Shown here one piece after another: positions 17,559 through 26,983 of a DNA stretch of 58,001 bases (within the stretch, counting starts at the first letter, position 1; the number at the start of each line of letters is the position of its first letter). A program made the position numbers and the translations under genes. The notes under the pieces are model-generated. The model worked only from the letters and a program-made list of their open reading frames with translations. It was not told where the DNA came from and did not search any database. The stretch is from Paenibacillus planticolens (GTDB lineage: Bacteria; Bacillota; Bacilli; Paenibacillales; NBRC-103111): the NCBI RefSeq assembly GCF_013141725.1, contig NZ_WHNZ01000062.1:1-58001 (forward strand). The letters run 5' to 3'.

Positions 17559-18866
17559 TTACTTGCTAGCTCTTGCTTTCGTCCATTTATCATTCAGATC
17601 GTTAGCAATTTTATCAAGCGGCGTTCCGCCCATCATTTCTTGACCAAGCTTTTTCCAATCCAATTGGATGGCGTTTACATATTTGTTGAAGTTCTCTCCG
17701 CCTGGCAGAAAGCTGAACTCTTCCACTTTGTTTGCTTTGTAGAAATCATTCAAGAAAGGAACATCGGCTTTAACGCCCTCCATGACAGAGTTCGCTTGCT
17801 TCTTGTTCACATAGAAGGAGTAAGCATCCGAACTGAACATCCACTCTTGGAATTTCTTAGCTGCCTCTACATTTTTGGATTTGTTGTTAATACCAAAGAA
17901 GTTGTCCGTAAAAGTCATCACTTTCAGCGGCTCCGTCTCCGAATGACGAGTTGGCAGTGCGAATGCTGCTAAGTCATCAATGTTGCCAACTTTCGATTTG
18001 TATTGCGGCAAGTACCAAAGTCCAGCAGCAATCACCGCTGCCTTTTTCGCTTCAAACAATCCAGTCGCTTGGTCATTGCTTAAGCCAAGCGGATCAGCGC
18101 CCATTACTTTGGCATCATAGAGGGTTTGAATATCCGTGTAAGCTTTGTAGAAAGGCGTACCTTTATCAAAAGGTTTGTCCATTCCGGCAATTTTGTCGTA
18201 GTAGTTTGCGTCGCCGGATGCCAATATCGGCATGAATTCATTAAACGGATAATTCGGCCAGGAATCCTTGCCGCCCATAGCATAAGGCTGATATTTGCCG
18301 CTCTTTTTAATCTCTGTTAATACGCTTACAAACTGCTCCCAAGTTGTTGGAACGCTTAACCCTAACTCTTTAAATACACTCGGATGATAGTAAACAAGTT
18401 CAGGGAATGAGATAACAGGCAAGGCTAGAATTTTACCATCTACAGCATATTGCTTGGCTTTCGTATTTTTAGCTGTAACACTCAGGTCATTAAGTGGAAG
18501 AAGTTCCGCTTTGAAATCATTGATGAAACCAGGCTTCAATTCGATAATATCCGGAAGTTCGTTAGCCGCTAGTCTTACCTTCATCGCTTGCAAATAATCG
18601 CCATCACTTTTGAACGTTTCGACTTCCATTTTCACGTTCGGCATAACCGTTGAAAACTCTTTAACCTTTTTAGTCCAGCTATCCAGGAATTCGCTGTCGC
18701 TATCCCACATCGCGAGTTTTAATGTAACCGCATTCTCTTTCGCGCCGCTTGCTGCAGTAGGCGCAGGCGAAGAACTGTTGTTCGTAGTTGCCGTATTGGT
18801 GCTGCAACCTGCTAATCCAAACGTCAAGGCAATTGAAAGTACAGATGTTACTAATCTTTTTTTCAT
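17559..18866 (-). CDS. ABC transporter solute-binding lipoprotein (family 1, sugar)
   Basis: 435 residues. A lipoprotein signal with lipobox LAGC (Cys about 21) leads into a Ser/Thr/Ala-rich spacer, then a family 1 extracellular solute-binding fold (LKLAMWDSDSEFLDSWTKKV at the start, a hinge near PFNEFMPILASGD, and a C-terminal KAAKKFQEW-type stretch). It should capture an oligosaccharide at the membrane and hand it to a CUT1 importer. No permease gene adjoins it. The only CUT1 permeases here are at 25075-26837, and both transcription units carry the same operator-like motif, so they probably work together. No ATPase gene is present; a shared MsmX-type ATPase encoded elsewhere is usual. It sits directly downstream of the response-regulator gene, with its own promoter. 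Confidence 0.93.
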   Translation of the reverse strand: MKKRLVTSVLSIALTFGLAGCSTNTATTNNSSSPAPTAASGAKENAVTLKLAMWDSDSEFLDSWTKKVKEFSTVMPNVKMEVETFKSDGDYLQAMKVRLAANELPDIIELKPGFINDFKAELLPLNDLSVTAKNTKAKQYAVDGKILALPVISFPELVYYHPSVFKELGLSVPTTWEQFVSVLTEIKKSGKYQPYAMGGKDSWPNYPFNEFMPILASGDANYYDKIAGMDKPFDKGTPFYKAYTDIQTLYDAKVMGADPLGLSNDQATGLFEAKKAAVIAAGLWYLPQYKSKVGNIDDLAAFALPTRHSETEPLKVMTFTDNFFGINNKSKNVEAAKKFQEWMFSSDAYSFYVNKKQANSVMEGVKADVPFLNDFYKANKVEEFSFLPGGENFNKYVNAIQLDWKKLGQEMMGGTPLDKIANDLNDKWTKARASK

Positions 18867-18915
18867 AGTCTTTCTTAACCCCCTCAGGAATACGTAACTT
18901 GTTATTTACACCCTT

Positions 18916-18978
18916 ATCTTACATAAATACAGAATACGCTTTCATTGATATATTTAGTGATTCGCTTGATATATTTTG
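18916..18978 (-). promoter_or_regulatory. Promoter of the solute-binding protein gene: tandem activator boxes, overlapping cre, -10
   Basis: On the minus strand two direct repeats, CAAAATATATCAAGCGAATC (18959-18978) and CTAAATATATCAATGAAAG (18939-18957), are 21 bp apart. A -10 box TAAGAT with an upstream TG (18916-18921) follows at a fixed distance. A cre-like TGAAAGCGTATTCT (18931-18944, 13 of 14) overlaps the near box, so CcpA could block the activator. Tandem boxes one side of a -10 are usual for AraC-family activators; the regulator at 18982-20622 is the natural candidate. Confidence 0.6.
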
Positions 18979-18981
18979 GGG

Positions 18982-20622
18982 TTATTCTTTTTTCTTTGAA
19001 TAATTGTCCCGATATTTCTGAGGGCTCATTCCTCTGTATTTTTTAAAAACGCGGCTGAAGTGTTCCGGGTTTTCATACCCTACTCTGACACCAATTTCGT
19101 ACATTTTCATGTCCGTTTCGATCAGCCTGGTGGCTTCATTGATCCGCAGCTTTGTCACATATTCAATAAAATGCTCACCCGTTTCTTTGACAAACTGTTT
19201 GCTTAAATGACTCTCGGTCACTTGCGCCCATTCACTAACCTGACCCAGTGTAATTGCATTGCAATAATTTTTCTCTACATAACGTTTGACTCTTTCAACG
19301 AGCCGCTGCGGATTCTCCTCACGAAATTTATCGGGATGCAGTAAATCGGCGAGGCGAAAAACAAGCTTTTCAATCCACTCGTGTAAATCCTCTCGAAAAT
19401 TGAATTGTTCCACAATCTCATAGGGTCTGCGCCGCGTTTCAATCACATGTGTCCAGTTCATTCCTTTGGTATGCAGCAATGCGCCGATATTCCATATCAG
19501 TTCTTCATAAATCGGGAGAGAGCTTTCCAAAGTTACATTCGGCATTTCACTCAAATGAGTTAATCCTGCGGATAATTGCTGCTGCCACTGGTTGTCTCCC
19601 TTTTCCATATGAAACATCATCACGGAATAATCCCACGGTATATTCTGTTGTCTCTCTGTTACACTTACTGTTTCCGGATAATAGACCCGTCCGGGTCCTT
19701 CGGAGAACCTCATACTAGCCAAACCTTTGGCTTGATTGTACCTCAGATGCCAGGCTTTCCAGTCTGCGCACGACTCCGACACGCCGATAGACAGCGAGAC
19801 ATTCAGAAAGTTTTTAATCGTATTGCGCAAAGAATCCAACAGTTCCATCACGCGTCCGCGTAAATTTAAATAACTGGTCGAAGACTCCACGCACAGCATA
19901 AGCGAATACTCATCTTCTTGCGTTTGCACGAACTCATAGGGAAGTTTGACGATTTCCATTCCTTGTTTAATGATTTTGACGAGATGATCATGATGTTCGG
20001 GATCGGGTTGCGCCGTCTTGCTTCCTTCAGGAGACCGTCTATCCGGGAGCAGCGTTATAATGACATGCTGATAATTCGCATACTGGGCAACCCATTTCTG
20101 AAAAGAATCGTCCTGGGTCAAGTTAAGACTATAGATATAATCTTTATCGCATAGCAAGCCTCGGAACCACACCTCGCGCTGCTTCATATCCGCATCGTGA
20201 TTCATTTTTTGCAAGGTTAGAGAAGAATCCGTTCTTTCTTTCAACTGATTGAGGGCTTTTTCAATTACCGGAACGATATGTTTGGGATCGAGGTCCGCTT
20301 TCATGATGTAATCTACGGCACCTAGCAAAAAAGCTTTACGCACAAAATTAAAATCTGAGTAGGCACTTAAAACAATACTAAGCGGCGAGTTCGTCAGATT
20401 GGCTTCTTGCAGCTTGGATAACAGCGTATTGGCATCCATAATCGGCATGCTCATATCGACGATCATTAAATCAATGTCCTGATGAATCGATATCCGCTCC
20501 CATGCTTCATGGCCATCCGCTGCTTCGGCTACTACCTCGCATCCCAAGTCTTGCCACGGAATAATCGCACCCATGGCTAGCCTTACAAGCGGTTCATCGT
20601 CGACGATCATAACTCTAAACAT
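18982..20622 (-). CDS. YesN-type response regulator with AraC DNA-binding domain
   Basis: 546 residues from the ATG at 20622, chosen over the upstream ATG at 20673 because GGAG precedes it at the right distance and the receiver domain starts at once with MFRVMIVDDE. The receiver domain (about 1-125) has the acidic pair DDE and the phospho-acceptor Asp in LMIVDMSMP. A long helical middle region (130-430) is typical of YesN. The C-terminal AraC-type double helix-turn-helix (about 440-546) shows VSEWAQVTESHLSKQF and VGYENPEHFSRVFKKY. It should be phosphorylated by the sensor kinase encoded upstream and activate sugar-uptake and enzyme genes. Operator-like repeats occur right downstream of this gene and at three other promoters in the window. 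Confidence 0.93.
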   Translation of the reverse strand: MFRVMIVDDEPLVRLAMGAIIPWQDLGCEVVAEAADGHEAWERISIHQDIDLMIVDMSMPIMDANTLLSKLQEANLTNSPLSIVLSAYSDFNFVRKAFLLGAVDYIMKADLDPKHIVPVIEKALNQLKERTDSSLTLQKMNHDADMKQREVWFRGLLCDKDYIYSLNLTQDDSFQKWVAQYANYQHVIITLLPDRRSPEGSKTAQPDPEHHDHLVKIIKQGMEIVKLPYEFVQTQEDEYSLMLCVESSTSYLNLRGRVMELLDSLRNTIKNFLNVSLSIGVSESCADWKAWHLRYNQAKGLASMRFSEGPGRVYYPETVSVTERQQNIPWDYSVMMFHMEKGDNQWQQQLSAGLTHLSEMPNVTLESSLPIYEELIWNIGALLHTKGMNWTHVIETRRRPYEIVEQFNFREDLHEWIEKLVFRLADLLHPDKFREENPQRLVERVKRYVEKNYCNAITLGQVSEWAQVTESHLSKQFVKETGEHFIEYVTKLRINEATRLIETDMKMYEIGVRVGYENPEHFSRVFKKYRGMSPQKYRDNYSKKKE

Positions 20623-20659
20623 TTTTTCATCTCCATTCAGCTGCAAGCTGATCATCGTT

Positions 20660-20911
20660 CTAATCCTGAACAATCACTTGATCAAATTTGGGCTCGATAA
20701 TGCCCGGAACTTCATACAGCAAATAGAAACGGCCGCTAACTTCTCCGCGAAACGATATTGGAAAAGACAAATACTCTTTCTTGGACATAATCGGAAGCAC
20801 CGCGATATCAACAGACAGTCCGAATTTGTCCTTCAACGATACAGCTGTCACAAAGTCTTTTTCAATCAGGATGACCCGGTCATATTTGGTATCGTATAAG
20901 CAAAATTTCAT
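20660..20911 (-). CDS. Small protein of unknown function between sensor kinase and regulator
   Basis: 83 residues, starting MKFCLYDTKYDRVILIEKD and ending VIVQD. A GGGGGG stretch lies about 10 nt before the ATG. The gene sits between the kinase (stop at 20950) and the regulator (start at 20622) on the same strand, with gaps of 38 bp each side, so it should be co-transcribed with them. There is no signal peptide, membrane segment or cysteine motif, and the sequence reads as a small soluble beta-rich protein. I do not recognise the family. It might modulate the two-component pair or be a remnant. That it is a real gene is supported by the ribosome binding site, the operon position and normal amino-acid composition. 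Confidence 0.6.
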   Translation of the reverse strand: MKFCLYDTKYDRVILIEKDFVTAVSLKDKFGLSVDIAVLPIMSKKEYLSFPISFRGEVSGRFYLLYEVPGIIEPKFDQVIVQD

Positions 20912-20949
20912 AGAATACGACCCCCCTGTCTATTTCTCTATAAAAAAAA

Positions 20950-22746
20950 TTAGATCGTATGCTTATCAGGATTAATCGGTAGAAACGGCAATGTCACAAT
21001 GACTTCAGTACCGATCCCCGGTTCGCTATGAATTTCCAACCCGTAAGCCTCTCCGTAATTTAAGCGAATTCGATCGTTGACATTGGCAATGCCTATACCG
21101 CATAACGATTCCACTTTGTTCTCCTGCAGCAAAGCTTCCATCGTCCGCTGTTCCATTCCTTTGCCATTGTCCGTAATCGTAATGATGAGTTGATCCTCTT
21201 GTTTTTCACCTTTAATTTTGATAATCCCCATCGATTCTTTCGCATAAAATCCGTGAATGATCGCATTCTCCAAAATTGGCTGCAAGAGCAGCTTGAGAAT
21301 GTAAGCATTCATTATATTTTCCTCAAAAGCATACTCCACTTTAAAACGGTCGCCATAACGGACTTTCATAATATGAATATATTTCTCTAAGCTCTGCATT
21401 TCATCAAAAACCTGGAGGTAAGATCCGCCGCGATGAAACGTTGAAGATAACAATTTGATAAGAGAATCCGTCATTTCAACCAGGTTGGTTGCTTTCGACA
21501 GCATCGCCATGATTTTGATCGCATTTAGCGTGTTCACCAAAAAATGAGGATTAATTTGAGATTGCAGCGCATCGATTTCCGCGCGGTTTTTTAGCTTTTC
21601 TTGTTCCTGCTTCTCGATGATAAGTTCCTTAATGCGTACAATCATGCTTTGAAACGTTTTTCCTAATGAATACACCTCCAGAGGGCCTGAAAGTTCCAGA
21701 TCCACATTTAAAGAACCGCTTTTCATCTTATTCATTTGATAGATTAAAGATTTGATAGGACCGACGATGCTTCTTACAAGGAAGAAGGACACAATTAAAA
21801 ATAGGGCCAGCCCTGCCGCCGATACGTTCATAATGAATCTATAAATTTGTCTAACCTCGGCCGTCATCTGATCATATTCCGTCATGTAGACGATTTTCCA
21901 ATCCGTTCGATCCATTGTGAGAAAGGTAACAAACATCTCCTCACCGTTAACATTCGTTTTAAAGTTGCCGTTTTTCTTATCCCGGACTTGCTGGATGGTT
22001 TGTTTTTCGATGTTTTTATTTTTATCTTTGCTTGTGTCAAGCATAATGCTTCCGTTTCCGTCCAGAATAATAAAGCTTCCGATTTGGTTGGAAGTAGACT
22101 CTGCCAGGTTCTCAAACGATTTGGCTTGTATGACAAAATAGATCATTTCTACATCGCTGAATGACCTTTCATACTGAGGAGCTATCGCTGCGGATAAAAT
22201 AAATTTATCATTCGATTCGATCAGCGCATTCTCTTCAGAACCAAACAAAAGTACCCGCCCTTGATTCTGCAGGGCTTTCTGGTAAAGAGGCGTTCGCTTT
22301 AATAAATCTTCGTTGATCCGTGTGTCAATGTTATGAAAATGAGTTCCCTCGAAAAAGTAGGCGCCCCCGTTGCGGTAGACGAACATCGCCGAAACGACGT
22401 CAGGCATATCGTGCAAATAATTTTTCAATTGATTTTCCAGTTGGAAAGAGTTGTAGAATAGGTCTTTGGATTCTGTGCTGCGGTGATAGGAAGTGGCAAG
22501 GGATATTAGATTGTTATCCGTGGCAATGGCGGCAATGGTTCTTATGTATCTGCTTTTTTCCTGATCAATGGAATAAGAGACTTGTTCCAAGGTTTGCATG
22601 GTGCGCGAGGTAATGTTAGCCAGCAAAATATCTGTGTAAGCTCTCAAAGACAAGGAAGCAACCAACACAATGGGCATGACAATGACAAAAAAGAACATGC
22701 CGTACAGGATCGAAGTAATTGGCCATCTTTTTTTGAAAATCCTCAT
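20950..22746 (-). CDS. YesM-type sensor histidine kinase
   Basis: 598 residues from the ATG at 22746, preceded 9 nt upstream by GGGGGG; an earlier in-frame ATG at 22767 lacks a site. An N-terminal membrane helix (about 15-38), a large extracellular sensor region (about 40-285), a second helix (about 290-312), a HAMP domain (about 310-370), a His_kinase domain with QINPHFL (phospho-acceptor His near residue 398), and an HATPase_c domain with LLQPILENAIIHGF and DNGKGM. The family senses extracellular sugars or cell-wall signals, often with help from a solute-binding protein, and passes phosphate to the YesN-type partner. It is first in a three-gene unit with its own promoter at 22891-22919. Confidence 0.93.
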   Translation of the reverse strand: MRIFKKRWPITSILYGMFFFVIVMPIVLVASLSLRAYTDILLANITSRTMQTLEQVSYSIDQEKSRYIRTIAAIATDNNLISLATSYHRSTESKDLFYNSFQLENQLKNYLHDMPDVVSAMFVYRNGGAYFFEGTHFHNIDTRINEDLLKRTPLYQKALQNQGRVLLFGSEENALIESNDKFILSAAIAPQYERSFSDVEMIYFVIQAKSFENLAESTSNQIGSFIILDGNGSIMLDTSKDKNKNIEKQTIQQVRDKKNGNFKTNVNGEEMFVTFLTMDRTDWKIVYMTEYDQMTAEVRQIYRFIMNVSAAGLALFLIVSFFLVRSIVGPIKSLIYQMNKMKSGSLNVDLELSGPLEVYSLGKTFQSMIVRIKELIIEKQEQEKLKNRAEIDALQSQINPHFLVNTLNAIKIMAMLSKATNLVEMTDSLIKLLSSTFHRGGSYLQVFDEMQSLEKYIHIMKVRYGDRFKVEYAFEENIMNAYILKLLLQPILENAIIHGFYAKESMGIIKIKGEKQEDQLIITITDNGKGMEQRTMEALLQENKVESLCGIGIANVNDRIRLNYGEAYGLEIHSEPGIGTEVIVTLPFLPINPDKHTI

Positions 22747-22890
22747 TGTAATGCCCCCCACTCTCATAATGAGATGCTACATTCGCCTATCTGATGGAGA
22801 AACTGGGGCACAAGGAAATTTGTGTCAAAGTAGTTGCGCTTTCATCAAATGCAGCTCGTTATTTTGCAAGATTCGACATAATCTAACGCC

Positions 22891-22919
22891 ATTGTAAAGT
22901 TAAAATTTGACTTCGTCAA
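22891..22919 (-). promoter_or_regulatory. Sigma-A-type promoter of the sensor-kinase operon
   Basis: On the minus strand TTGACG (22914-22919) and TACAAT (22891-22896) are separated by 17 bp. It is close to consensus, about 145 bp before the kinase start, so expression without the activator is expected. Confidence 0.65.
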
Positions 22920-22967
22920 TCAGCCAAAACATACCATCCATGAGTGCCACGGATGTTCATGACGAGA

Positions 22968-22985
22968 GAAGGCATCTCTGCCTTC
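22968..22985 (-). terminator. Hairpin after the beta-galactosidase gene
   Basis: A perfect 7-bp stem GAAGGCA/TGCCTTC with a 4-nt loop lies 24 bp after the stop. A second inverted repeat, CATCC/GGATG, follows nearby. There is no strong T-run, so termination may be partial. Confidence 0.5.
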
Positions 22986-23008
22986 CCCCAAAGGTTGCTG
23001 CCTAATCG

Positions 23009-25039
23009 TTATGCTTGCACTTTATCCAAAACTTCCAAAATAGCTACCCCATGCGGCTCCAGCACCAACGTACGCTCACAGACTCGATTAGACAATAAAT
23101 CCCCATAGGATCCCTCATCTAATAGAATCGCTGATTCGTAAGCATTATGATTCAAGACAAAAGTGTACCTTTTGCCGCCTTTCTGTCTGCTCCTGATCTC
23201 CACCCCGTAAGGAGCCTGATGAGCAGGGGTCAAATTCAGCCGCTCACACAGCGTTTGGCCGAACTCCTCCAAAAATCTCGAATCAGGGTCTGTTGCCACA
23301 TAATACGCTTCCCCTTGTCCGTATTTATTCAGGGTGACTGCAGGCATGCCGGCGTAAAAATCGCGTCCATAGACGCCAAGCGCCTCTGCTCCCTCTAGGT
23401 GCAGCAAATCACATAATAGTCCGCATTCGTATTCGCCCTGGAGCTTCCCGAACGATTCATGCATGATAATGGCATTGGTCATTTCCGGCTGAAGCGAATC
23501 TATTTCCTCAACCCAAATACCTAGCAGATCGCGCAGCTCACCCGGATAGCCGCCAAGCGTCACAAGATCGTTCTCATTCACAATCCCGCTGAAGAACGAA
23601 GTGACGAACGTCCCCCCTTGCTTCACAAACGACTTCAGTCGTTCGCTCACTCCGGGTTTCATCATATACATGACAGGCGCGATTACTAATTCATACTTGG
23701 AAAAATCACTAAGCGGGCTAATGACGTCTATACTAACGTTGAGATCGTAGAATGCTTTGTAGTATTTCTGAGCTTGCTTGAGATAATCGAGATCAACGTT
23801 CGGCCCGCTGGTCATTTCCACGGCATTCCATGTATCAATATCAAAAAGCAGCGCTACTTTGGACTCAGTTACGGAATCCAGAAGCGTATCTCCCAACGAC
23901 AGCAGCTCTTGCCCCAGTTGTGTACACTCTTTAAAAACCCTGGTGTGCTCATGACCCGCGTGAGCGATCAAAGCGCCGTGGTACTTTTCGCATGCGCCGA
24001 CAGAACGGCGCAATTGGAAAAACATCACCGTATCCGCTCCGTGAGCGATTGCCTGGTAACTCCAAAGACGCATAACCCCCGGCCTTTTGAGGCTATTGTA
24101 GGGCTGCCAGTTTTGCTGGCTTGGCGTTTGCTCCATCAGCATGAAAGGTTGTCCGTCCTTTAGTCCTCTCATGTAATCGTGCCGCATCGCCACATTGCTC
24201 ATCGGCTCGTTCATTTGAGGATAACTGTCCCATGAAACAACATCCATGTGCTCGGCCCATTTCTTTAAATCCAGACCGTTAAATAGCCCCCATATATTCG
24301 ATGTGATTTTGATATCCGGCGTAATCGCTTTAATCGTGTCATGCTCGCCTTGGTAACACGCCAAGATAGAATCCGACATAAATCTCTTATAATCCAGCGC
24401 GATACCTTGAAAGCATTTATTGTTTCCGTTCAAATTCGTAGGCGGTACGATATCCTCCCACTCATAAACCGTATGAGACCAGAAACTCATATTCCATACA
24501 TGATTCACGACTTCCAGGGTGCCGTATTTATTTTGCAGCCAAGCTCGGAAGGCCGAAGCACAAGTGTCGCAATAGCAATGCGGTCCGTATTCGTTGCCGA
24601 TATGCCAAACAAGCAATGACGGGTGATGCCCGTAGCGCTCCGCCAATTTTGCCGCCAAACGCTGAGCGAACATCCGGTAAACGCTGCTGTTCGGACAGAA
24701 GTTGACGCGGGAGCCGTGCGTTCGCTTCCTCCCGTCAATATCGACGGGAAGCACTTCAGGATACAGTCGCGACATCCAGGCAGGCTGGGCCGCAGTTGAT
24801 GTAGCCAAGCACAGAAATATGCCTTCCTTAGAGACTGTGTCAATGATTTTATCCAGCCATTCAAAATCGTAAGTGTCTTCCGAGGGCTGCAGCTTCGCCC
24901 AACTGAAAACGGGCAGCGTCACGATATTAATGCCTGCCAATTTGAACAGTCTCATATCTTCTTGCCACACTTCTTCAGGCCATTGGTCAGGATTATAATC
25001 GCCGCCATAATAAATGTATGGCAGTTTGTCATTGATCAT
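23009..25039 (-). CDS. GH42 beta-galactosidase, cytoplasmic
   Basis: 676 residues from the ATG at 25039 (GGGGG 9 nt before; the ATG at 25054 has no site). A family 42 barrel starts at once with YYGGDYNPDQWPEEVW. The acid/base Glu150 is in IGNEYG and the nucleophile Glu303 in LMEQTPSQQNW. Cys115, Cys155, Cys157 and Cys160 fit the known structural zinc site. A glutamine-amidotransferase-like trimerisation domain and a small C-terminal beta domain complete the usual length. With no signal peptide it should act inside the cell on imported galacto-oligosaccharides, releasing galactose. It is the third gene of the permease operon, 35 bp after the second permease gene, so transport and hydrolysis are coupled. 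Confidence 0.95.
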   Translation of the reverse strand: MINDKLPYIYYGGDYNPDQWPEEVWQEDMRLFKLAGINIVTLPVFSWAKLQPSEDTYDFEWLDKIIDTVSKEGIFLCLATSTAAQPAWMSRLYPEVLPVDIDGRKRTHGSRVNFCPNSSVYRMFAQRLAAKLAERYGHHPSLLVWHIGNEYGPHCYCDTCASAFRAWLQNKYGTLEVVNHVWNMSFWSHTVYEWEDIVPPTNLNGNNKCFQGIALDYKRFMSDSILACYQGEHDTIKAITPDIKITSNIWGLFNGLDLKKWAEHMDVVSWDSYPQMNEPMSNVAMRHDYMRGLKDGQPFMLMEQTPSQQNWQPYNSLKRPGVMRLWSYQAIAHGADTVMFFQLRRSVGACEKYHGALIAHAGHEHTRVFKECTQLGQELLSLGDTLLDSVTESKVALLFDIDTWNAVEMTSGPNVDLDYLKQAQKYYKAFYDLNVSIDVISPLSDFSKYELVIAPVMYMMKPGVSERLKSFVKQGGTFVTSFFSGIVNENDLVTLGGYPGELRDLLGIWVEEIDSLQPEMTNAIIMHESFGKLQGEYECGLLCDLLHLEGAEALGVYGRDFYAGMPAVTLNKYGQGEAYYVATDPDSRFLEEFGQTLCERLNLTPAHQAPYGVEIRSRQKGGKRYTFVLNHNAYESAILLDEGSYGDLLSNRVCERTLVLEPHGVAILEVLDKVQA

Positions 25040-25074
25040 TGGATTTACCCCCATGTTTGAATAATCGAACAGAT

Positions 25075-25956
25075 CTACTCTTTCATCGCTCCGTCCATTA
25101 ATCCGGCAAAAATAAATTTACGCAAAACCAAATAGATCAAAATGGTCGGAAGCATGACCAAAATAATAGCGGCTGCCAGCTCATTCCAATAGGTCGCCCG
25201 TTCGCCTACAAACGTCATCAAAGCGGTTGATAGCGTGCTTAGCTTCTTAGATGGCATGTATAGATAAGGAATGTACATATCATTCATAATATCAACGGCT
25301 TTGATAATCGCCAGCGTAGCCGTAGCCGGAAGCAAGAGCGGGAAAAGAATCGAGCGGAAAATCCGGAAATACGAGGCGCCATCGAGCAGCGCGCTTTCAT
25401 CCAATTGCTTGGATATTTTCTCAATGAACTGCAAGTAAATGAAAATTTGCATCAAATCCGTACCGGCATAAATGATGAGCGGCGCGAAAAGCGTGTTATA
25501 CAACCCTAATGACTTAATGGTCTGGAAACGGGCTACTTCCGTGGTGTACGCAGGTACGACGGATGCCACAATGAATAAAAGAAAGATCGTTTTCTTGAAG
25601 CGGAAATTAAATCGATTCAGTACGAATGCTGTCATAGCTCCAAGAATCGCATTAATGATTACGCTGGACACCGTAACGCTAAGCGAGTTAATGAGTCCTA
25701 CCAGCATGTTCGCTTTCTCAAATGCGACCGCGAAATTGTGGAACGACCAGCTCTTCGGAAGCGCAAACGGCGATGTAGCCGCGAGCTCCGGCGATGTTTT
25801 GAAAGCTGCGAAAACAACGACAAACAGCGGCACGAAAATAATTAACGTAACGATCGTTAGAATGACATAATAAAGCGTTTTACCGAGGAAGGAGAGAACT
25901 CCTGCCTTTTCCAGCTTGCTCGGTTTGATGGCAATCTCTGCTTGGGACAGGCTCAT
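25075..25956 (-). CDS. CUT1 sugar ABC transporter permease (MalG type)
   Basis: 293 residues with six predicted membrane segments. The cytoplasmic loop ESALLDGASYFRIFRSILFP corresponds to the EAA motif that contacts the ATPase. The protein starts with a short soluble N-terminus before the first helix, as is usual for MalG-like subunits. Its start overlaps the stop of the partner permease by 4 bp (ATGA), so translation is coupled. It forms the membrane channel with the next protein, taking sugar from a binding protein. No ATPase gene is linked. Confidence 0.95.
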   Translation of the reverse strand: MSLSQAEIAIKPSKLEKAGVLSFLGKTLYYVILTIVTLIIFVPLFVVVFAAFKTSPELAATSPFALPKSWSFHNFAVAFEKANMLVGLINSLSVTVSSVIINAILGAMTAFVLNRFNFRFKKTIFLLFIVASVVPAYTTEVARFQTIKSLGLYNTLFAPLIIYAGTDLMQIFIYLQFIEKISKQLDESALLDGASYFRIFRSILFPLLLPATATLAIIKAVDIMNDMYIPYLYMPSKKLSTLSTALMTFVGERATYWNELAAAIILVMLPTILIYLVLRKFIFAGLMDGAMKE

Positions 25957-26837
25957 GATGATTTTTCTCCCTTCTCACGGATCAATAAGTTTTGAATGAA
26001 ACTGAATGCGATGATCATCACCATCAGAATAATAGCCATTGCCGATGCCAGACCGTAACTATTGAACTTAAATGCTGTATTGATCGTGAAAATCGTAAAC
26101 GTACTGCTTGAAGTTCCCGGACCGCCTTGTGTAACCAGAAATGGAATATCAAATACTTGGAGGGCTCCCCGAATATTCAGGAACAAAATAATTTCAATGA
26201 CACGGCGAATGCCCGGCAGAACGATATATCGAACCTGCTGCATTTTATTTGCACCGTCAATGGTTGCGGCTTCATACAAATCGTTCGGAATGGACTGGAC
26301 ACCGGCCAGGAATAAGATGATATGAAAACCTGCAAATCGCCATAGCGAGATAGCAACAAGCGAATAGTTCACAATTTTCACATCGCTTAGCCAGTTATGA
26401 ATCCAACTTTCCAAGCCGACGGCTGTTAACAGCTCGTTGATCGGACCGTTCACCGGGTTGTACAAATAGCTGAAAATGTAAGCGACAGCTACGCCATTAA
26501 TGATGTAAGGCAAAAGAATGATAGAGCGGAAAAATTCGCTTGCTCTCATTTTGGCATTCAACATAACCGCTAATAAAATCTCAAACGGAATCAGCAAGGC
26601 ATGGATGATAAAATAAAGCCAGTTGTTCGAAAGCGATTGCCAAACTTGCGACATTTTGAGCGCTTTCAAATAATTGTCGAAACCTACAAAATGAAGCTCC
26701 CTGCTGATCCCATTCCAATCAGTCAAACTGTATTCAAACAGCTTCACTGTAGGGTAAATCAGAAACAACAGCAGTAATCCGACCGGCAACGCCAGAAAAG
26801 AAAAAACAAGCACTCTCTTTTGCATCATGTTACTCAT
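25953..26837 (-). CDS. CUT1 sugar ABC transporter permease (MalF/LacF type)
   Basis: 294 residues with six predicted membrane segments. The EAA loop reads LYEAATIDGANKMQQVRYIVLP. It is the first gene of a three-gene unit (permease, permease, GH42) with a promoter region at 26913-26976 that shares operator boxes with the solute-binding protein gene. This suggests one importer made from two transcription units. The imported sugar is not shown by sequence; the GH42 gene and the extracellular galactanase point to galacto-oligosaccharides. Confidence 0.95.
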   Translation of the reverse strand: MSNMMQKRVLVFSFLALPVGLLLLFLIYPTVKLFEYSLTDWNGISRELHFVGFDNYLKALKMSQVWQSLSNNWLYFIIHALLIPFEILLAVMLNAKMRASEFFRSIILLPYIINGVAVAYIFSYLYNPVNGPINELLTAVGLESWIHNWLSDVKIVNYSLVAISLWRFAGFHIILFLAGVQSIPNDLYEAATIDGANKMQQVRYIVLPGIRRVIEIILFLNIRGALQVFDIPFLVTQGGPGTSSSTFTIFTINTAFKFNSYGLASAMAIILMVMIIAFSFIQNLLIREKGEKSS

Positions 26838-26912
26838 GTGCTACCCTCATTCCTTGATCTATGATGTTGTAATGACTAGGTATACCCCTTAGATCATTCT
26901 TTTGTAAGCCTA

Positions 26913-26976
26913 ATTCTAGAGAGATTGGACACGCTTTCACATGACAATTTTTGTGCTTTCCATTGATAATTTTTGT
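26913..26976 (-). promoter_or_regulatory. Promoter of the permease/GH42 operon: tandem activator boxes, overlapping cre, -10
   Basis: On the minus strand two boxes, CAAAAATTATCAATGGAAAG and CAAAAATTGTCATGTGAAAG, are 22 bp apart. A -10 box TAGAAT (26913-26918) follows, 29 bp from the near box core. TGAAAGCGTGTCCA (26926-26939) is a cre-like site (13 of 14) overlapping the near box. The layout matches that at 18916-18978. Confidence 0.6.
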
Positions 26977-26983
26977 TGAGGCA

